In this document: positions 42,868 to 52,534 of the stretch, one piece after another
Numbering within the stretch: the stretch's first letter is position 1
How the letters are laid out: each line of letters starts with the position of its first letter
Assembly: GCF_012910805.1 (NCBI RefSeq)
Contig: NZ_WTVK01000030.1
Location: forward strand, 1 to 64,000
Direction of reading: 5' to 3'
Origin: Aromatoleum evansii
GTDB lineage: Bacteria; Pseudomonadota; Gammaproteobacteria; Burkholderiales; Rhodocyclaceae
Length of the DNA: 64,000 bases
The notes under the pieces: model-generated
What the model saw: only the letters and a program-made list of their open reading frames with translations
The model's database searches: none
What the model was told of the DNA's origin: nothing
Program-made: the position numbers and the translations under genes

Positions 42868-44373
42868 ATGTTCCTGCCGCCCAAACCGATCTACCCGGTA
42901 GACGGCATCCGTACGATCGAAGCACTGGCCGCACCGCACGCGCAACCTAGCCTGATGGAGCGTGCCGGCCGCGTCGCAGCGGAGGAAGCGGTGCGGCTGA
43001 CGCAGGATCGCGCTGGCCATGTGCTGATCGCTTGCGGCCCCGGCAACAATGGCGGCGACGGCTTCGTGATGGCGCGCCGGCTGCTGCAGGCCGGACGCAA
43101 TGTCACGGTCGCCTTTGCCGACGACGCGGCGAAGCTGCCCCGCGACGCTGCGGCTGCCTTTGCAGCATGGCGCGCGGCCGGAGGCGAGACGGTCTCGGAC
43201 TTCCCCGCGGCACCGGCGAATGGGTGGGCGCTCGTGGTCGACGCCCTGTTCGGCATCGGACTGCGCAGCCCGGTCACCGGACGGCATGCCAAATGGATCG
43301 ATGCGCTCAACGCACAGCACGCCCCCCGGCTGGCGATCGACATTCCGAGCGGACTGGATGCCGACACGGGCCGGGTGCTGGGCACGGTCTTCCATGCGAC
43401 GACGACGCTCACCTTCCTGGCCCTAAAACCGGGACTTCTCACACACGACGGCCCGGACATCGCCGGCGTCGTCAATGTGCACCGACTGGACATCGATCCG
43501 CCGAACTACCTGCCGCCCATGGGGCTGCAGATCCAGCCGGGCATCCTCAGGCCCTTCCTGAAACAGCGCCTGCAGAACACCCACAAGGGGTGTTATGGCG
43601 ACGTCGGCATCATCGGCGGCGCGCGGGGCATGACCGGCGCGGCCCTGCTCGCAGGACGCGCGGCGCTAAAACTGGGCTGCGGGCGCGTGCTCGCGGGATT
43701 GGTGGACGACGCGGCCCCTGCGGTCGACTTCACCCAGCCCGAGCTGATGCTGCAGCGTCCGGACGACGTCATCGAGCACGCAACCGTTCTCGCGCTGGGG
43801 CCGGGACTGGGTGACGGCGAGGTCGCCGCCACTCTGCTTGAGCGGGCGATCCGGCAAGCGCGCCCCGTGATACTCGACGCCGACGCCCTCAACATCGTCG
43901 CCGCCTCGGAGAACCTGCGTTCGCTCGTCGCTGCACGCGAGGCGCCCACGCTGATGACGCCACACCCGGGCGAGGCAGGACGCCTGCTGCGCTCGGACAC
44001 TGCCGCCGTCCAGAGCGATCGAGTGGCGAGCGCACTGGATATCGCCCGGACCTTCAATGCGGTGGTAGTCCTGAAGGGCAGCGGGAGCGTGATCGCGACG
44101 CCGTACGGCCGCTGGCTTATCAACAGCACGGGCCATCCCGGCATGGCCAGCGCCGGCATGGGCGACGTCCTCACCGGGCTGATCGCGAGCCTCGTCGCGC
44201 AAGGGTGGCCGGCCGAGTCCGGCCTCATCGCCGCAGTACACTTGCATGGCGCAGCGGCCGACAGGCTCGCACGCGAAGGCATCGGCCCGGTGGGCCTGAC
44301 GGCAAGCGAGGTCGCGGAGGCTTCGCGCGGCATCTTCAATGCGTGGACTATCCAGGCGACCAAGGGGCTCTGA
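42868..44373 (+). CDS. nnr: Bifunctional NAD(P)HX epimerase / ADP-dependent NAD(P)HX dehydratase
   Basis: The 501-residue enzyme repairs hydrated NADH and NADPH. The N-terminal half is the YjeF_N epimerase (ACGPGNNGGDGFVMARRLL, VDALFGIGLRSPVTG). The C-terminal half is the ribokinase-like dehydratase (GDVGIIGGARGMTGAALLAG, MTPHPGEAGRLL and GHPGMASAGMGDVLTGLIA). GGAGGC precedes the ATG. It stands alone between spoVR and the HD-GYP gene. Confidence 0.95.
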   Translation: MFLPPKPIYPVDGIRTIEALAAPHAQPSLMERAGRVAAEEAVRLTQDRAGHVLIACGPGNNGGDGFVMARRLLQAGRNVTVAFADDAAKLPRDAAAAFAAWRAAGGETVSDFPAAPANGWALVVDALFGIGLRSPVTGRHAKWIDALNAQHAPRLAIDIPSGLDADTGRVLGTVFHATTTLTFLALKPGLLTHDGPDIAGVVNVHRLDIDPPNYLPPMGLQIQPGILRPFLKQRLQNTHKGCYGDVGIIGGARGMTGAALLAGRAALKLGCGRVLAGLVDDAAPAVDFTQPELMLQRPDDVIEHATVLALGPGLGDGEVAATLLERAIRQARPVILDADALNIVAASENLRSLVAAREAPTLMTPHPGEAGRLLRSDTAAVQSDRVASALDIARTFNAVVVLKGSGSVIATPYGRWLINSTGHPGMASAGMGDVLTGLIASLVAQGWPAESGLIAAVHLHGAAADRLAREGIGPVGLTASEVAEASRGIFNAWTIQATKGL

Positions 44374-44447
44374 GTGCGCGGCACAGCACGGGCGGTGATT
44401 TTCCACGAACAACCGGGGGTCTCCGCCCATCATCGCCCGATTGGGCT

Positions 44448-44457
44448 GCTAGAATCG
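44448..44457 (+). promoter_or_regulatory. Extended -10 box of the HD-GYP gene
   Basis: CTGCTAGAATCG contains TGC-TAGAAT, 26 bases before the ATG at 44483. There is no clear -35. Confidence 0.45.
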
Positions 44458-44482
44458 CCGGATCCGATTTTGTAACAGAGCA

Positions 44483-45730
44483 ATGCCGCGAATCAGCGTC
44501 GACCGTCTCCGGCCGGGCGTATTCATTTCCCTGGTCTCCCTCGGCTGGATGGGACACCCTTTCCTGCTCAACCGCTTTTGCGTGTCGAGCGAGAAGCAGA
44601 TCCAGGCGCTGCGCGAGATGGGCATCACGGAGATCGAATGGGATCCGGCACGCAGCACAGCGGAGCCCCTCCCGCCGCGCGCGGCGAACCTTCCCGCTCC
44701 CGAACCGGACTTCGGCACCGCCGCCCTCGCCGGCATGCAGGACGAGAAGCGCGCGCGCATCGAGCGGGTGCGCGAACAGCGCGAGGGTCTCGCACGCCGC
44801 GAACGCCTGTTCGAGCAGCAGGCGGTTGCCGCCGGGGATGTGTTCCGGTCGCTGCTGAGCCGGCCGCAGGATGCACAACGGCAGGCCAATGCCCTGGTCG
44901 GCAGCCTGGTGGAGAATCTGCTGGGCAACGACAGCATGGTGATCCATCTGGTCAACCAGAAGAGCCGCGAAGGCGGACTGGCCTTCCATGCGCTCAACGT
45001 CATGGCCTTGTCGCTGATGCTGGGGAAGACGCTGGGTCTGTCGGAAGAGGAGATGCGCCACCTGGGGCTCGGCGCCCTGCTCCACGACATCGGCAAGCAG
45101 GAGATCCCGCCGCGCATCCTGCGCAACGCCAGGCGTACGGGTCCGGAGGAGGATTTCTACCGCGCCCATGTCGGCTACGGGATCAAGGCGGTCAGCAACA
45201 TGCGCGACCTTCCCGTGCCGGTGCGCAACGTCATCGCCTGCCATCACGAGTTCTTCGACGGCAGCGGCTTTCCCAACCGGCTCGCCGGCGAGAAGATCCC
45301 CCGCCTCGCCCGCATCGCAGCGATCGCGAACCGTTACGACAACCTGTGCAACCCCTTCGACCTGCGCGAGGCCAAGGCGCCGGCCGAGGCGCTGCGCCAG
45401 ATCTTCCGCGCCGAGAGCAAGCACTACGATGAACAGCTCGTGCAATTGTTCATCAGGACGCTGGGGGTGTATCCGCCGGGAACCTTCGTGGCGCTGTCGA
45501 ACGGCGGCGTCGGCATGGTGGTCGAAACCAACCCGGCGAACCTTCTTCATCCTCTCGTGATGCTGCATGACCCGGACATCCCACGCTCGGAAGCCATGCT
45601 GGTGGACCTGCGCGATGCCGACCTGAAGGTGGAAGCGGCACTGAGCCCGGCGACACTGCCGGTCGAAACCGTCGAATACCTCGCACCGCGCGGGCGGCTC
45701 GATTATTTCGTGGACGGCAGCAGGAACTGA
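44483..45730 (+). CDS. HD-GYP domain protein, putative cyclic-di-GMP phosphodiesterase
   Basis: The 415-residue protein has a DUF3391-like N-terminal domain (about 1-135, starting MPRISVDRLRPGVFI) and an HD-GYP domain. The metal motifs are LLHDIGKQEIPPRIL, FYRAHVGYGIKAV, CHHEFFDGSGFP and ARIAAIANRYDNL. The GYP motif reads GFP, a conservative change. It would cleave cyclic-di-GMP in the cytosol and affect motility or biofilm. It forms a single-gene unit, convergent with the EamA gene (27 bases apart). Confidence 0.9.
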   Translation: MPRISVDRLRPGVFISLVSLGWMGHPFLLNRFCVSSEKQIQALREMGITEIEWDPARSTAEPLPPRAANLPAPEPDFGTAALAGMQDEKRARIERVREQREGLARRERLFEQQAVAAGDVFRSLLSRPQDAQRQANALVGSLVENLLGNDSMVIHLVNQKSREGGLAFHALNVMALSLMLGKTLGLSEEEMRHLGLGALLHDIGKQEIPPRILRNARRTGPEEDFYRAHVGYGIKAVSNMRDLPVPVRNVIACHHEFFDGSGFPNRLAGEKIPRLARIAAIANRYDNLCNPFDLREAKAPAEALRQIFRAESKHYDEQLVQLFIRTLGVYPPGTFVALSNGGVGMVVETNPANLLHPLVMLHDPDIPRSEAMLVDLRDADLKVEAALSPATLPVETVEYLAPRGRLDYFVDGSRN

Positions 45731-45757
45731 GCTGCGTTCGCGCCGCGCGCAGTGCGT

Positions 45758-46654
45758 TCAGCCACGGCTCCGCGCGACATCCGGTCGACGCGGCAGGCGG
45801 ATGGCGCCCGTGGCGAGCCCCGTGCCGGCGAGAATCACCGCGCATCCGGCGAGCATGTTCGAGGTGATCTCCTCGTCGAGCAGCATCGCCCCCCACAACA
45901 TGCCGAAGACGGGGATCAGGAAGGTGACCGCGATCGCACGCGCCGGCCCGATGTGGGCGATGAGGCGGAAGTACATGACGTAGGCGACGCCGGTGCACGC
46001 GAAGGCGAGCAGGAGCACCGCGATCCAGGCTTCGCGCGCCGGCATTGCCTGCGGCCACAACCACACGGCGAAGGGCGCCAGCACGAGGGCTGCGTAGAGC
46101 TGGCTGCCGGTGGCGATGGCCATCGGATCCACGCCCGACAGGTAGCGCTTGGTGAAATTGGCCGCGATGCCGTAATTCAGCGTCGCCGCCAGGCAGGCGG
46201 CCACCGCCCAGCCCGAGCCGCCGGCCTGGAACGAGGCCTTGCCCCACACGAGGATCACGACCCCGAGCAGGCCGAGCAGCAGGCCGACGGTCGCCGCCGC
46301 CGACAGGCGGTCCTTGAGCCACACCCAGGCGACCAGCGCCGCGAACAGCGGCGACGTGGCATTGACGATGGAGGCAAAACCGGCGGTGACCGACAAGGCC
46401 GCCCACGCATACAGCACGAAGGGCAAGGCGGAGTTGGTCAGCCCGACAAACAGCAGGGGCCCGGCCTTGCGCCACAAGGGGGCGAGCTTGCCACGCCACG
46501 CGAGCACGGGCAGCAGCAACAGGGCTGCGAGGCCCACCCGGAGCTCGATCAGGGCGGCCGGACCGAATTCCGGGGCCGCGACGCGCATGAAGAGGAACGA
46601 CCCGCCCCACAGGGCGGCGAGGATCAGCAGTTCGGTCAGGTCGCGCGCTCGCAC
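45758..46654 (-). CDS. EamA/DMT-family transporter
   Basis: The 298-residue inner-membrane protein has ten hydrophobic helices in two EamA repeats (LLILAALWGGSFLFMRVA and, in the second half, AVAACLAATLNYGIAANFTKR). Such proteins export metabolites or amino acids; the substrate cannot be told. PVFGMLWGAMLLDEEIT is the conserved C-terminal repeat end. It is divergent from nadC, with about 100 bases between. Confidence 0.88.
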   Translation of the reverse strand: MRARDLTELLILAALWGGSFLFMRVAAPEFGPAALIELRVGLAALLLLPVLAWRGKLAPLWRKAGPLLFVGLTNSALPFVLYAWAALSVTAGFASIVNATSPLFAALVAWVWLKDRLSAAATVGLLLGLLGVVILVWGKASFQAGGSGWAVAACLAATLNYGIAANFTKRYLSGVDPMAIATGSQLYAALVLAPFAVWLWPQAMPAREAWIAVLLLAFACTGVAYVMYFRLIAHIGPARAIAVTFLIPVFGMLWGAMLLDEEITSNMLAGCAVILAGTGLATGAIRLPRRPDVARSRG

Positions 46655-46755
46655 TTCGACTCCTGTTATCGCCGCACGGCGTTCAGGGCACGCTTGCCCC
46701 GGCCCCCGGCGGAACGGCTAAAATTTCTGTTTAATCATACCGAGCTGTGCCCGCC

Positions 46756-47604
46756 ATGAACCTGTCACAACAACTGCGCATCGAAATTCAGCGCAATGTC
46801 GCCGCATCGCTGGCCGAAGACGTCGGCACCGGTGACCTGACCGCACGCCTGATCGCCGCCGACACCGACGCCCGCGGCCGCGTAATCACGCGCGAGGAGG
46901 CCATCGTGTGCGGTACGGCCTGGTTCGAGGCCGCCTTCGCCGCGCTGAGTCCGGCAGCCACGATCATCTGGCATGTGCGCGACGGCGATCGCGTCGAGCC
47001 GGGCCAGGTGCTGTGCGACGTCGTCGCCAACGCACGCGTACTGCTCACTGCCGAGCGCACCGCGCTCAACTTCCTGCAGCTGCTGTCGGGCACCGCCACC
47101 GTCACCCGCCGCTTCGTCGACGCGGTTGCGGGCACCGGCGCGAAGATCGTCGACACGCGCAAGACCTTGCCCGGGCTGCGCCTGGCGCAGAAGTATGCCG
47201 TGGCCGTGGGCGGCGGCACCAACCACCGCGTCGGCCTCTACGACGGCATCCTGATCAAGGAAAACCACATCATCGCGGCGGGCAGCATCGCCGGCGTGCT
47301 GGAGGAAGCGAAGAAGATCGCCCCCTCCAACGTGTTCATCGAGATCGAGGTCGAAAGCCTCGAACAGCTCGAGGAAGCGCTGGCTGCCGGCGCGAAGATG
47401 ATCCTGCTCGACAACATGGATCTCGCGACGATGCGCGAGGCGGTGCGCATCACCGCCGGCCGTGCCGAACTGGAAGCCTCGGGCGGCGTGAACCTGGAGA
47501 AGGTCCGCGCGATTGCCGAGACCGGGGTGGACCGCATCTCCATCGGCAGCCTGACCAAGGACGTCCGCGCCCTCGACCTGTCGCTGCGCCACACCGAAGA
47601 GTAA
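46756..47604 (+). CDS. nadC: Nicotinate-nucleotide pyrophosphorylase (quinolinate phosphoribosyltransferase)
   Basis: The 282-residue enzyme makes nicotinate mononucleotide from quinolinate and PRPP in NAD synthesis. Motifs are EDVGTGDLTA, ERTALNFLQLLSGTATVT, DTRKTLPGLRLAQKYAV, GGGTNHRVGLYDGILIKENH and LEASGGVNLEKVR with TGVDRISIGSLTKD. ATG 46756 is preferred to the GTG 9 bases upstream. TAAAAT lies about 35 bases upstream as a -10. Confidence 0.95.
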   Translation: MNLSQQLRIEIQRNVAASLAEDVGTGDLTARLIAADTDARGRVITREEAIVCGTAWFEAAFAALSPAATIIWHVRDGDRVEPGQVLCDVVANARVLLTAERTALNFLQLLSGTATVTRRFVDAVAGTGAKIVDTRKTLPGLRLAQKYAVAVGGGTNHRVGLYDGILIKENHIIAAGSIAGVLEEAKKIAPSNVFIEIEVESLEQLEEALAAGAKMILLDNMDLATMREAVRITAGRAELEASGGVNLEKVRAIAETGVDRISIGSLTKDVRALDLSLRHTEE

Positions 47605-47611
47605 GCCGCTG

Positions 47612-47642
47612 GCGCGAGGCCGGCACGAAGCCGGCCCCGCGC
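47612..47642. terminator. Hairpin between convergent nadC and thrC
   Basis: GGCCGGC-ACGAA-GCCGGCC with outer GCGCG/CGCGC pairs. It lies in the 43 bases between the two stops and has no T-run on either strand. Confidence 0.5.
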
Positions 47643-47647
47643 GTACG

Positions 47648-49093
47648 TCAGGCCTCCAGGTGCTCGACGATGAAGCGCTTGACCGCCTCGACGTCCGGCG
47701 CCATGACCTCGACCCGCTGCGGCAGCGCCTCGATGCCTTCGAGCTCGGCGGGACGCTCCGGCTCACGCCCGAGGGCCTCGCGGATCGTTTCGGCAAACTT
47801 GACCGGCAAGGCGGTCTCGAGCACCAGCAGGGGTACACCCGCGGGCACCGAGTCGGCACAGTCCCAGGCGACCTTGACGCCGTCGGCGGTGTGCGTGTCG
47901 ATCATCGTGCCGTAGGTGTCGAACACCTGCCTGATGGTCGCAAGCCGGTCGGCATGGGTGCTGCGGCCGGAGATGAAGGCGTAATTCAGGATGTCGGCAA
48001 ACTCGCCGCTGGCAGCGAGATCGAACGCTCCGCCGGCATCGACCGACTTCCACAGCTCGGCGACGCGCTGCGGGTTGCGGCCGACCAGATCGAAGATGAA
48101 GCGCTCGAAGTTCGACGCCTTGGAGATGTCCATCGACGGGCTGGAGGTGACGTGCGTCTCCGCGGCCTTGCGCGGACGATACACGCCGGTGTGGAAGAAC
48201 TCGTCGAGGACGTCGTTCTCGTTCGTCGCGAGGATCAGTTTCGCCACCGGCAGGCCCATCTGGCGTGCGATGTGGCCGGCGCAGATGTTGCCGAAGTTGC
48301 CCGAGGGCACGCAGAACGCGACCTGCTCGTCGTTGGACTTGGTTGCGGCGAAATAGCCCTTGAAGTAATACACGATCTGGGCCGCGACACGCGCCCAGTT
48401 GATCGAATTGACCGCACCGATCTTGTACTTCGCCTTGAATGTGGCGTCGTTCGAGACGGCCTTCACGATGTCCTGGGCGTCGTCGAACATGCCGGTGACG
48501 GCGATGTTGTAGATGTTCGCGTCCTGCAGCGAGTACATCTGCGCGCGCTGGAAGGCGCTCATCTTGCCGTGCGGCGACAGCATGAACACGGTCACGCCGT
48601 GCTTGCCGCGCATCGCGTACTCGGCGGCCGAACCGGTGTCGCCCGAGGTCGCACCGAGGATGTTGATCGTCTCGCCGCGCTTGTCGAGCACGTACTCGAA
48701 CAGGTTGCCGAGGAGCTGCATCGCCATGTCCTTGAACGCCAGCGTCGGGCCGTTCGACAGCTCGAGCAGGCCGAAGCGGCCCGGTTCCAGCCAATGCACG
48801 GGCGTGATGTCGGCCGCGCTGTCACCGGGACGGACGAAGCGATAGACGTCGGCGGTGTAGGTCTTGTCGCAGATCGCCTTGAGGTCGCCCGCGGGGATGT
48901 CGGTGATGAATTTCGACAGGATCGCGAAGGCGAGATCGGCGTAGGACAGGCCGCGCCATGCGTCGAGTTCGGCGCGCGTCACCTGCGGGTAGGTCTCGGG
49001 CAGGTACAGGCCACCGTCGGGCGCGAGGCCGCCCAGCAGGATGTCGCAGAACTCGGGACGGGCGGCGTGGCCGCGGGTGGACAGGTACTTCAC
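47648..49093 (-). CDS. thrC: Threonine synthase
   Basis: The 481-residue PLP enzyme converts O-phosphohomoserine to threonine. The PLP Lys is in GPTLAFKDMAMQLLGN, the phosphate loop in ILGATSGDTGSAAEYAMRGK, and the start MKYLSTRG is typical. It is the last gene of alaA-hom-thrC and lies 130 bases after hom, in the same direction. Confidence 0.96.
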   Translation of the reverse strand: MKYLSTRGHAARPEFCDILLGGLAPDGGLYLPETYPQVTRAELDAWRGLSYADLAFAILSKFITDIPAGDLKAICDKTYTADVYRFVRPGDSAADITPVHWLEPGRFGLLELSNGPTLAFKDMAMQLLGNLFEYVLDKRGETINILGATSGDTGSAAEYAMRGKHGVTVFMLSPHGKMSAFQRAQMYSLQDANIYNIAVTGMFDDAQDIVKAVSNDATFKAKYKIGAVNSINWARVAAQIVYYFKGYFAATKSNDEQVAFCVPSGNFGNICAGHIARQMGLPVAKLILATNENDVLDEFFHTGVYRPRKAAETHVTSSPSMDISKASNFERFIFDLVGRNPQRVAELWKSVDAGGAFDLAASGEFADILNYAFISGRSTHADRLATIRQVFDTYGTMIDTHTADGVKVAWDCADSVPAGVPLLVLETALPVKFAETIREALGREPERPAELEGIEALPQRVEVMAPDVEAVKRFIVEHLEA

Positions 49094-49223
49094 GGGCAGA
49101 TCCTTGGATTGATGTGTTCGTCAAAGGACGAAAGGCACGGCGCCGCGGAGGCTTCCGCATGCGGCCGTGCCTGCCGTCATGCCCGCGCCCCGGAAGGTCG
49201 GCGCACGGGTCCGCACAGGGCGA

Positions 49224-50534
49224 TTACTGCAGGCTTTCCATGCGCAGGCGCGTGATCCTGCCCTGCACGACGGGGAGCGCCTCGATCTTGGCGATCGCTG
49301 CGTTGGCGTTCTTCTCTACCGTCTCGTGCGTCAGCATGATGATGTCGGTCTGGGATGCGCCCTCGGGGGCTTCCTTCTGGATCATCGCCTCGATCGAGAT
49401 GCCGCTGTCGGCGAGGATGCGGGTGATGTCCGCGAGCACGCCCGGCTTGTCCTCGACGCGCATGCGCAGGTAGTAGGAGGTGATGACCTCGTCGATCGGC
49501 AGCACCTTCAGGTCGCGCACCTGGTCGGGCTGGAACGCGAGGTGTGGCACACGGTGCTCGGGGTCGGCCGTGTGCAGGCGGGTGACATCGACGAGGTCGG
49601 CGATCACGGCGCTGGCCGTCGGCTCGGCGCCCGCGCCCTTGCCGTAATAAAGGGTCGGGCCGACGGCATCGCCGAACACCACGACCGCGTTCATCGCGCC
49701 CTCGACGTTGGCGATCAGGCGCTTGGCGGGGATCAGGGTCGGATGCACGCGCAGCTCGATGCCTTCCGGACGCATGCGCGAGATACCCAGCAGCTTGATG
49801 CGATAGCCCAGTTGTTCGGCATAGGTGATATCCACGCTGTCGAGCGCGGTGATGCCCTCGACGTGGGCGGCGGAGAACTGCATGGGCACGCCGAACGCGA
49901 TCGCGCTCATGATCGTGGCCTTGTGCGCGGCGTCGATGCCTTCGATGTCGAAGGTCGGGTCGGCCTCGGCGTAGCCGAGCGCCTGCGCTTCCTTGAGCAC
50001 CTCGGCGAAGGGCAGGCCCTTGTCGCGCATCTCGGACAGAATGAAGTTGGTCGTGCCGTTGATGATGCCGGCGAGCCACTGGATGCGGTTGGCCGAGAGG
50101 CCTTCGCGCAGCGCCTTGATGATGGGGATGCCGCCCGCGACCGCCGCTTCGAAGGCGACCATCACGCCCTTCTTCTGCGCCGCGGCGAAGATCTCGTTGC
50201 CGTGCACCGCGAGCAGCGCCTTGTTGGCGGTGACGACGTGCTTGCCGTTCTCGATCGCCTTGAGCACCAGTTCCTTCGCGACGCCGTAGCCGCCGATCAG
50301 CTCCACGACGATGTCGATCTCGGGGTCGGTGACGACGGAGAAGGCGTCGTCGGTGAGGCGCGGCCCTTCACCGGCCACCTTGCGCGCGAGTTCGAGGTTC
50401 TTGTCGGCCACTGCGGTAATGCGGATCGGGCGACCGGCGCGACGGGTGATTTCCTCCTCGTTGCGTTTCAGAACGGTGAAGGTACCGCCACCGACGGTAC
50501 CGATGCCCAGCAGGCCAACATTGATCGCTTTCAT
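49224..50534 (-). CDS. hom: Homoserine dehydrogenase
   Basis: The 436-residue enzyme reduces aspartate semialdehyde to homoserine. The nucleotide site is VGLLGIGTVGGGTFTVL, the catalytic region GIINGTTNFILSEM and EADPTFDIEGIDAAHKATIM, and a C-terminal ACT domain (about 350-436, RMRVEDKPGVLADITRILAD) allows feedback by threonine. It lies 45 bases after alaA and upstream of thrC, the usual betaproteobacterial order. Confidence 0.96.
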   Translation of the reverse strand: MKAINVGLLGIGTVGGGTFTVLKRNEEEITRRAGRPIRITAVADKNLELARKVAGEGPRLTDDAFSVVTDPEIDIVVELIGGYGVAKELVLKAIENGKHVVTANKALLAVHGNEIFAAAQKKGVMVAFEAAVAGGIPIIKALREGLSANRIQWLAGIINGTTNFILSEMRDKGLPFAEVLKEAQALGYAEADPTFDIEGIDAAHKATIMSAIAFGVPMQFSAAHVEGITALDSVDITYAEQLGYRIKLLGISRMRPEGIELRVHPTLIPAKRLIANVEGAMNAVVVFGDAVGPTLYYGKGAGAEPTASAVIADLVDVTRLHTADPEHRVPHLAFQPDQVRDLKVLPIDEVITSYYLRMRVEDKPGVLADITRILADSGISIEAMIQKEAPEGASQTDIIMLTHETVEKNANAAIAKIEALPVVQGRITRLRMESLQ

Positions 50535-50579
50535 AAGAACTCGTTGAGTTATGTCTTCAAATGGGTGAAACGGGGTGCT

Positions 50580-51902
50580 TCAGGTGCCGTGACGCTTGCG
50601 ATAGCTTTCGAGGAAGCGCGCGACCCGTCCGATCGCGTCGCGCAGGTCATCCTCGTGCGGCAGGAATACGAGGCGGAAGTGGTCCGGGTGCGGCCAGTTG
50701 AAGCCGGTGCCCTGCACCAGCAGCACGCGCTCCTGCTCGAGCAGTTCGGCGATGAAGGCCTGGTCGTCCTCGATCGGGTAGATCCTGGGATCGAGCTTCG
50801 GGAACATGTACAGCGTCGCCTTCGGCTTGACGCAGCTGACGCCGGGGATCGCGGTGATCAGCTCGTAGGCGAGGTCGCGCTGGCGGCGCATGCGCCCGCC
50901 CTCGGCGACCAGATCGTCGATGCTCTGGTAACCGCCCAGCGCAGTCTGGATCGCATACTGCCCGGGCACGTTCGCGCACAGGCGCATCGAGGCGAGCATG
51001 TTGAGCCCCTCGATGTAGTCCTGGGCGTGGCGCTTGTCGCCGCACACGACCATCCAGCCGGCGCGGTAGCCGCAGGAGCGGTAGTTCTTCGACAGGCCAT
51101 TGAACACGATGGTCAGCACGTCTTCCGACAGCGCGGCCATGGAAGTGTGGGTGACGCCATCGTAGAGAACCTTGTCGTAGACCTCGTCGGCATAAACGAT
51201 CAGGCCGAATTCACGCGCCAGATCGATGATGCCGCGCAGGATCTCGTCCGGATACAGCGCGCCGGTCGGGTTGTTCGGGTTGATGACGACGATGGCGCGC
51301 GTGTTCGGGGTGATGCGCGCGCGCATGTCGTCGAGGTCGGGCAGCCAGCCGTTGGCCTCGTCGCACAGGTAATGCACGGGACGGCCGCCCGACAGGCTCA
51401 CTGCGGCGGTCCACAGCGGGTAATCCGGCGCCGGGACGAGCACTTCGTCGCCGACGTTGAGCAGCGCGTTCATCGCCATCACGATCAGCTCGGACACGCC
51501 GTTGCCGATGTAGATGTCCTCGATCGTCACACCCTTGATGTGTTTCTGCTGGGTGTAGTGCATCACCGCCTTGCGCGCCGCGAAGATGCCCTTGGAATCC
51601 GAGTAGCCCGCCGAATTCGGCAGGTTGCGGATCATGTCCATCTGGATCTCTTCGGGGGCGTCGAAGCCGAACGCGGCGAGGTTGCCGATGTTCAGCTTGA
51701 TGATCTTGTGGCCCTCGTCTTCCATCTGCTTGGCGCGGGTGAGGACCGGGCCACGGATGTCATAGCAGACGTTGGCGAGCTTGGCGGACTTGCGAACCTG
51801 CGGGAGCCGCGGGGCTTCAGCCTGCCCCTTCGTTTGTTCGGGCGGGACAGCAACCCGCAGTTTCGGCTCGACGCTCATCGCACTCTGTCCTTTCTTTCGC
51901 AT
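50580..51902 (-). CDS. alaA: Class I aminotransferase, AlaA type (glutamate-pyruvate)
   Basis: The 440-residue PLP enzyme closely resembles E. coli AlaA/YfbQ: KSAKLANVCYDIRGPVL, LNIGNLAAFGFDAPEEI, PAPDYPLWTAAVSLSGG, VINPNNPTGALY, and the PLP Lys in TIVFNGLSKNYRSCGYRAGW. It makes alanine from pyruvate, or may act on aspartate in this setting. About 30 residues extend beyond the AlaA start, and an internal ATG at 51878 is possible; GGAG before 51902 supports the longer form. Placed before hom and thrC, it may share their regulation. Confidence 0.88.
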   Translation of the reverse strand: MRKKGQSAMSVEPKLRVAVPPEQTKGQAEAPRLPQVRKSAKLANVCYDIRGPVLTRAKQMEDEGHKIIKLNIGNLAAFGFDAPEEIQMDMIRNLPNSAGYSDSKGIFAARKAVMHYTQQKHIKGVTIEDIYIGNGVSELIVMAMNALLNVGDEVLVPAPDYPLWTAAVSLSGGRPVHYLCDEANGWLPDLDDMRARITPNTRAIVVINPNNPTGALYPDEILRGIIDLAREFGLIVYADEVYDKVLYDGVTHTSMAALSEDVLTIVFNGLSKNYRSCGYRAGWMVVCGDKRHAQDYIEGLNMLASMRLCANVPGQYAIQTALGGYQSIDDLVAEGGRMRRQRDLAYELITAIPGVSCVKPKATLYMFPKLDPRIYPIEDDQAFIAELLEQERVLLVQGTGFNWPHPDHFRLVFLPHEDDLRDAIGRVARFLESYRKRHGT

Positions 51903-52043
51903 GTTCCACTCCGCGCCGGACTCCCGGCGCGCCGTCGCCCCCGGACCGCACGGGCATGCCGCTGCCGGTGGGCCGGAAAACCAAAAGAATGTATCTTATC
52001 CAAGCCTGTATCCCCCGGCAATTTTGCCGACCGAGCGAATCCA

Positions 52044-52421
52044 ATGAAGCTGAACCTCCAACAGAACGCAGACCTCAACGTCCTGACCGGCTACGGCACG
52101 GACCACCTCATGATCAACAAGGAACGGCACGACGGAAATACGCTGGTCGCCGCCGACCGTATCGTTGCTGGCTGGGCGCCGGGCGGTTTCGAAGGCCTGA
52201 GCGCCGACGATTTCACGGTGGTGTGCGAGATGCGGCCCGAAGTGGTGCTCATCGGCACCGGCAGCCGCCAGCGCTTCCCCGCGCCGCAGGTGCTGCGCCC
52301 GCTGATCGAGGCGCGAATCGGCTTCGAGATCATGGACTTGCCGGCGGCCTGCCGCACCTACAACATCCTCGCGACCGAGGGCCGCTCGGTCGTCGCGGCG
52401 CTGCTCTTCGACCCGGCCTGA
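52044..52421 (+). CDS. Mth938-domain (DUF498) protein
   Basis: The 125-residue protein matches the Mth938/NDUFAF3-like family: NVLTGYGTDHLMIN, AGWAPGGFEGLSADDF, PEVVLIGTGSRQRFPAPQ and MDLPAACRTYNILATEGRSVVAALL. The mitochondrial relative helps assemble complex I; the bacterial role is uncertain. It is divergent from alaA across 141 bases and precedes bcp by 113 bases. The ATG lacks a strong ribosome site but is the family start. Confidence 0.85.
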   Translation: MKLNLQQNADLNVLTGYGTDHLMINKERHDGNTLVAADRIVAGWAPGGFEGLSADDFTVVCEMRPEVVLIGTGSRQRFPAPQVLRPLIEARIGFEIMDLPAACRTYNILATEGRSVVAALLFDPA

Positions 52422-52534
52422 GGACGAGGGCGCGGCCGGAACACCGCCGGCTGCGCCGTCCGCATCACGCAGCCGTTGTCATCCCCCCGGCTCCTCCGCT
52501 ACGCTGATCGCGACAACCGACAACGGAGAGCCCC

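Noticed and set aside
49167-52421. A frame of about 1080 codons ending in the Mth938-like gene
   Set aside because: Only the last 125 codons match a protein family; the rest is antisense to hom and alaA.
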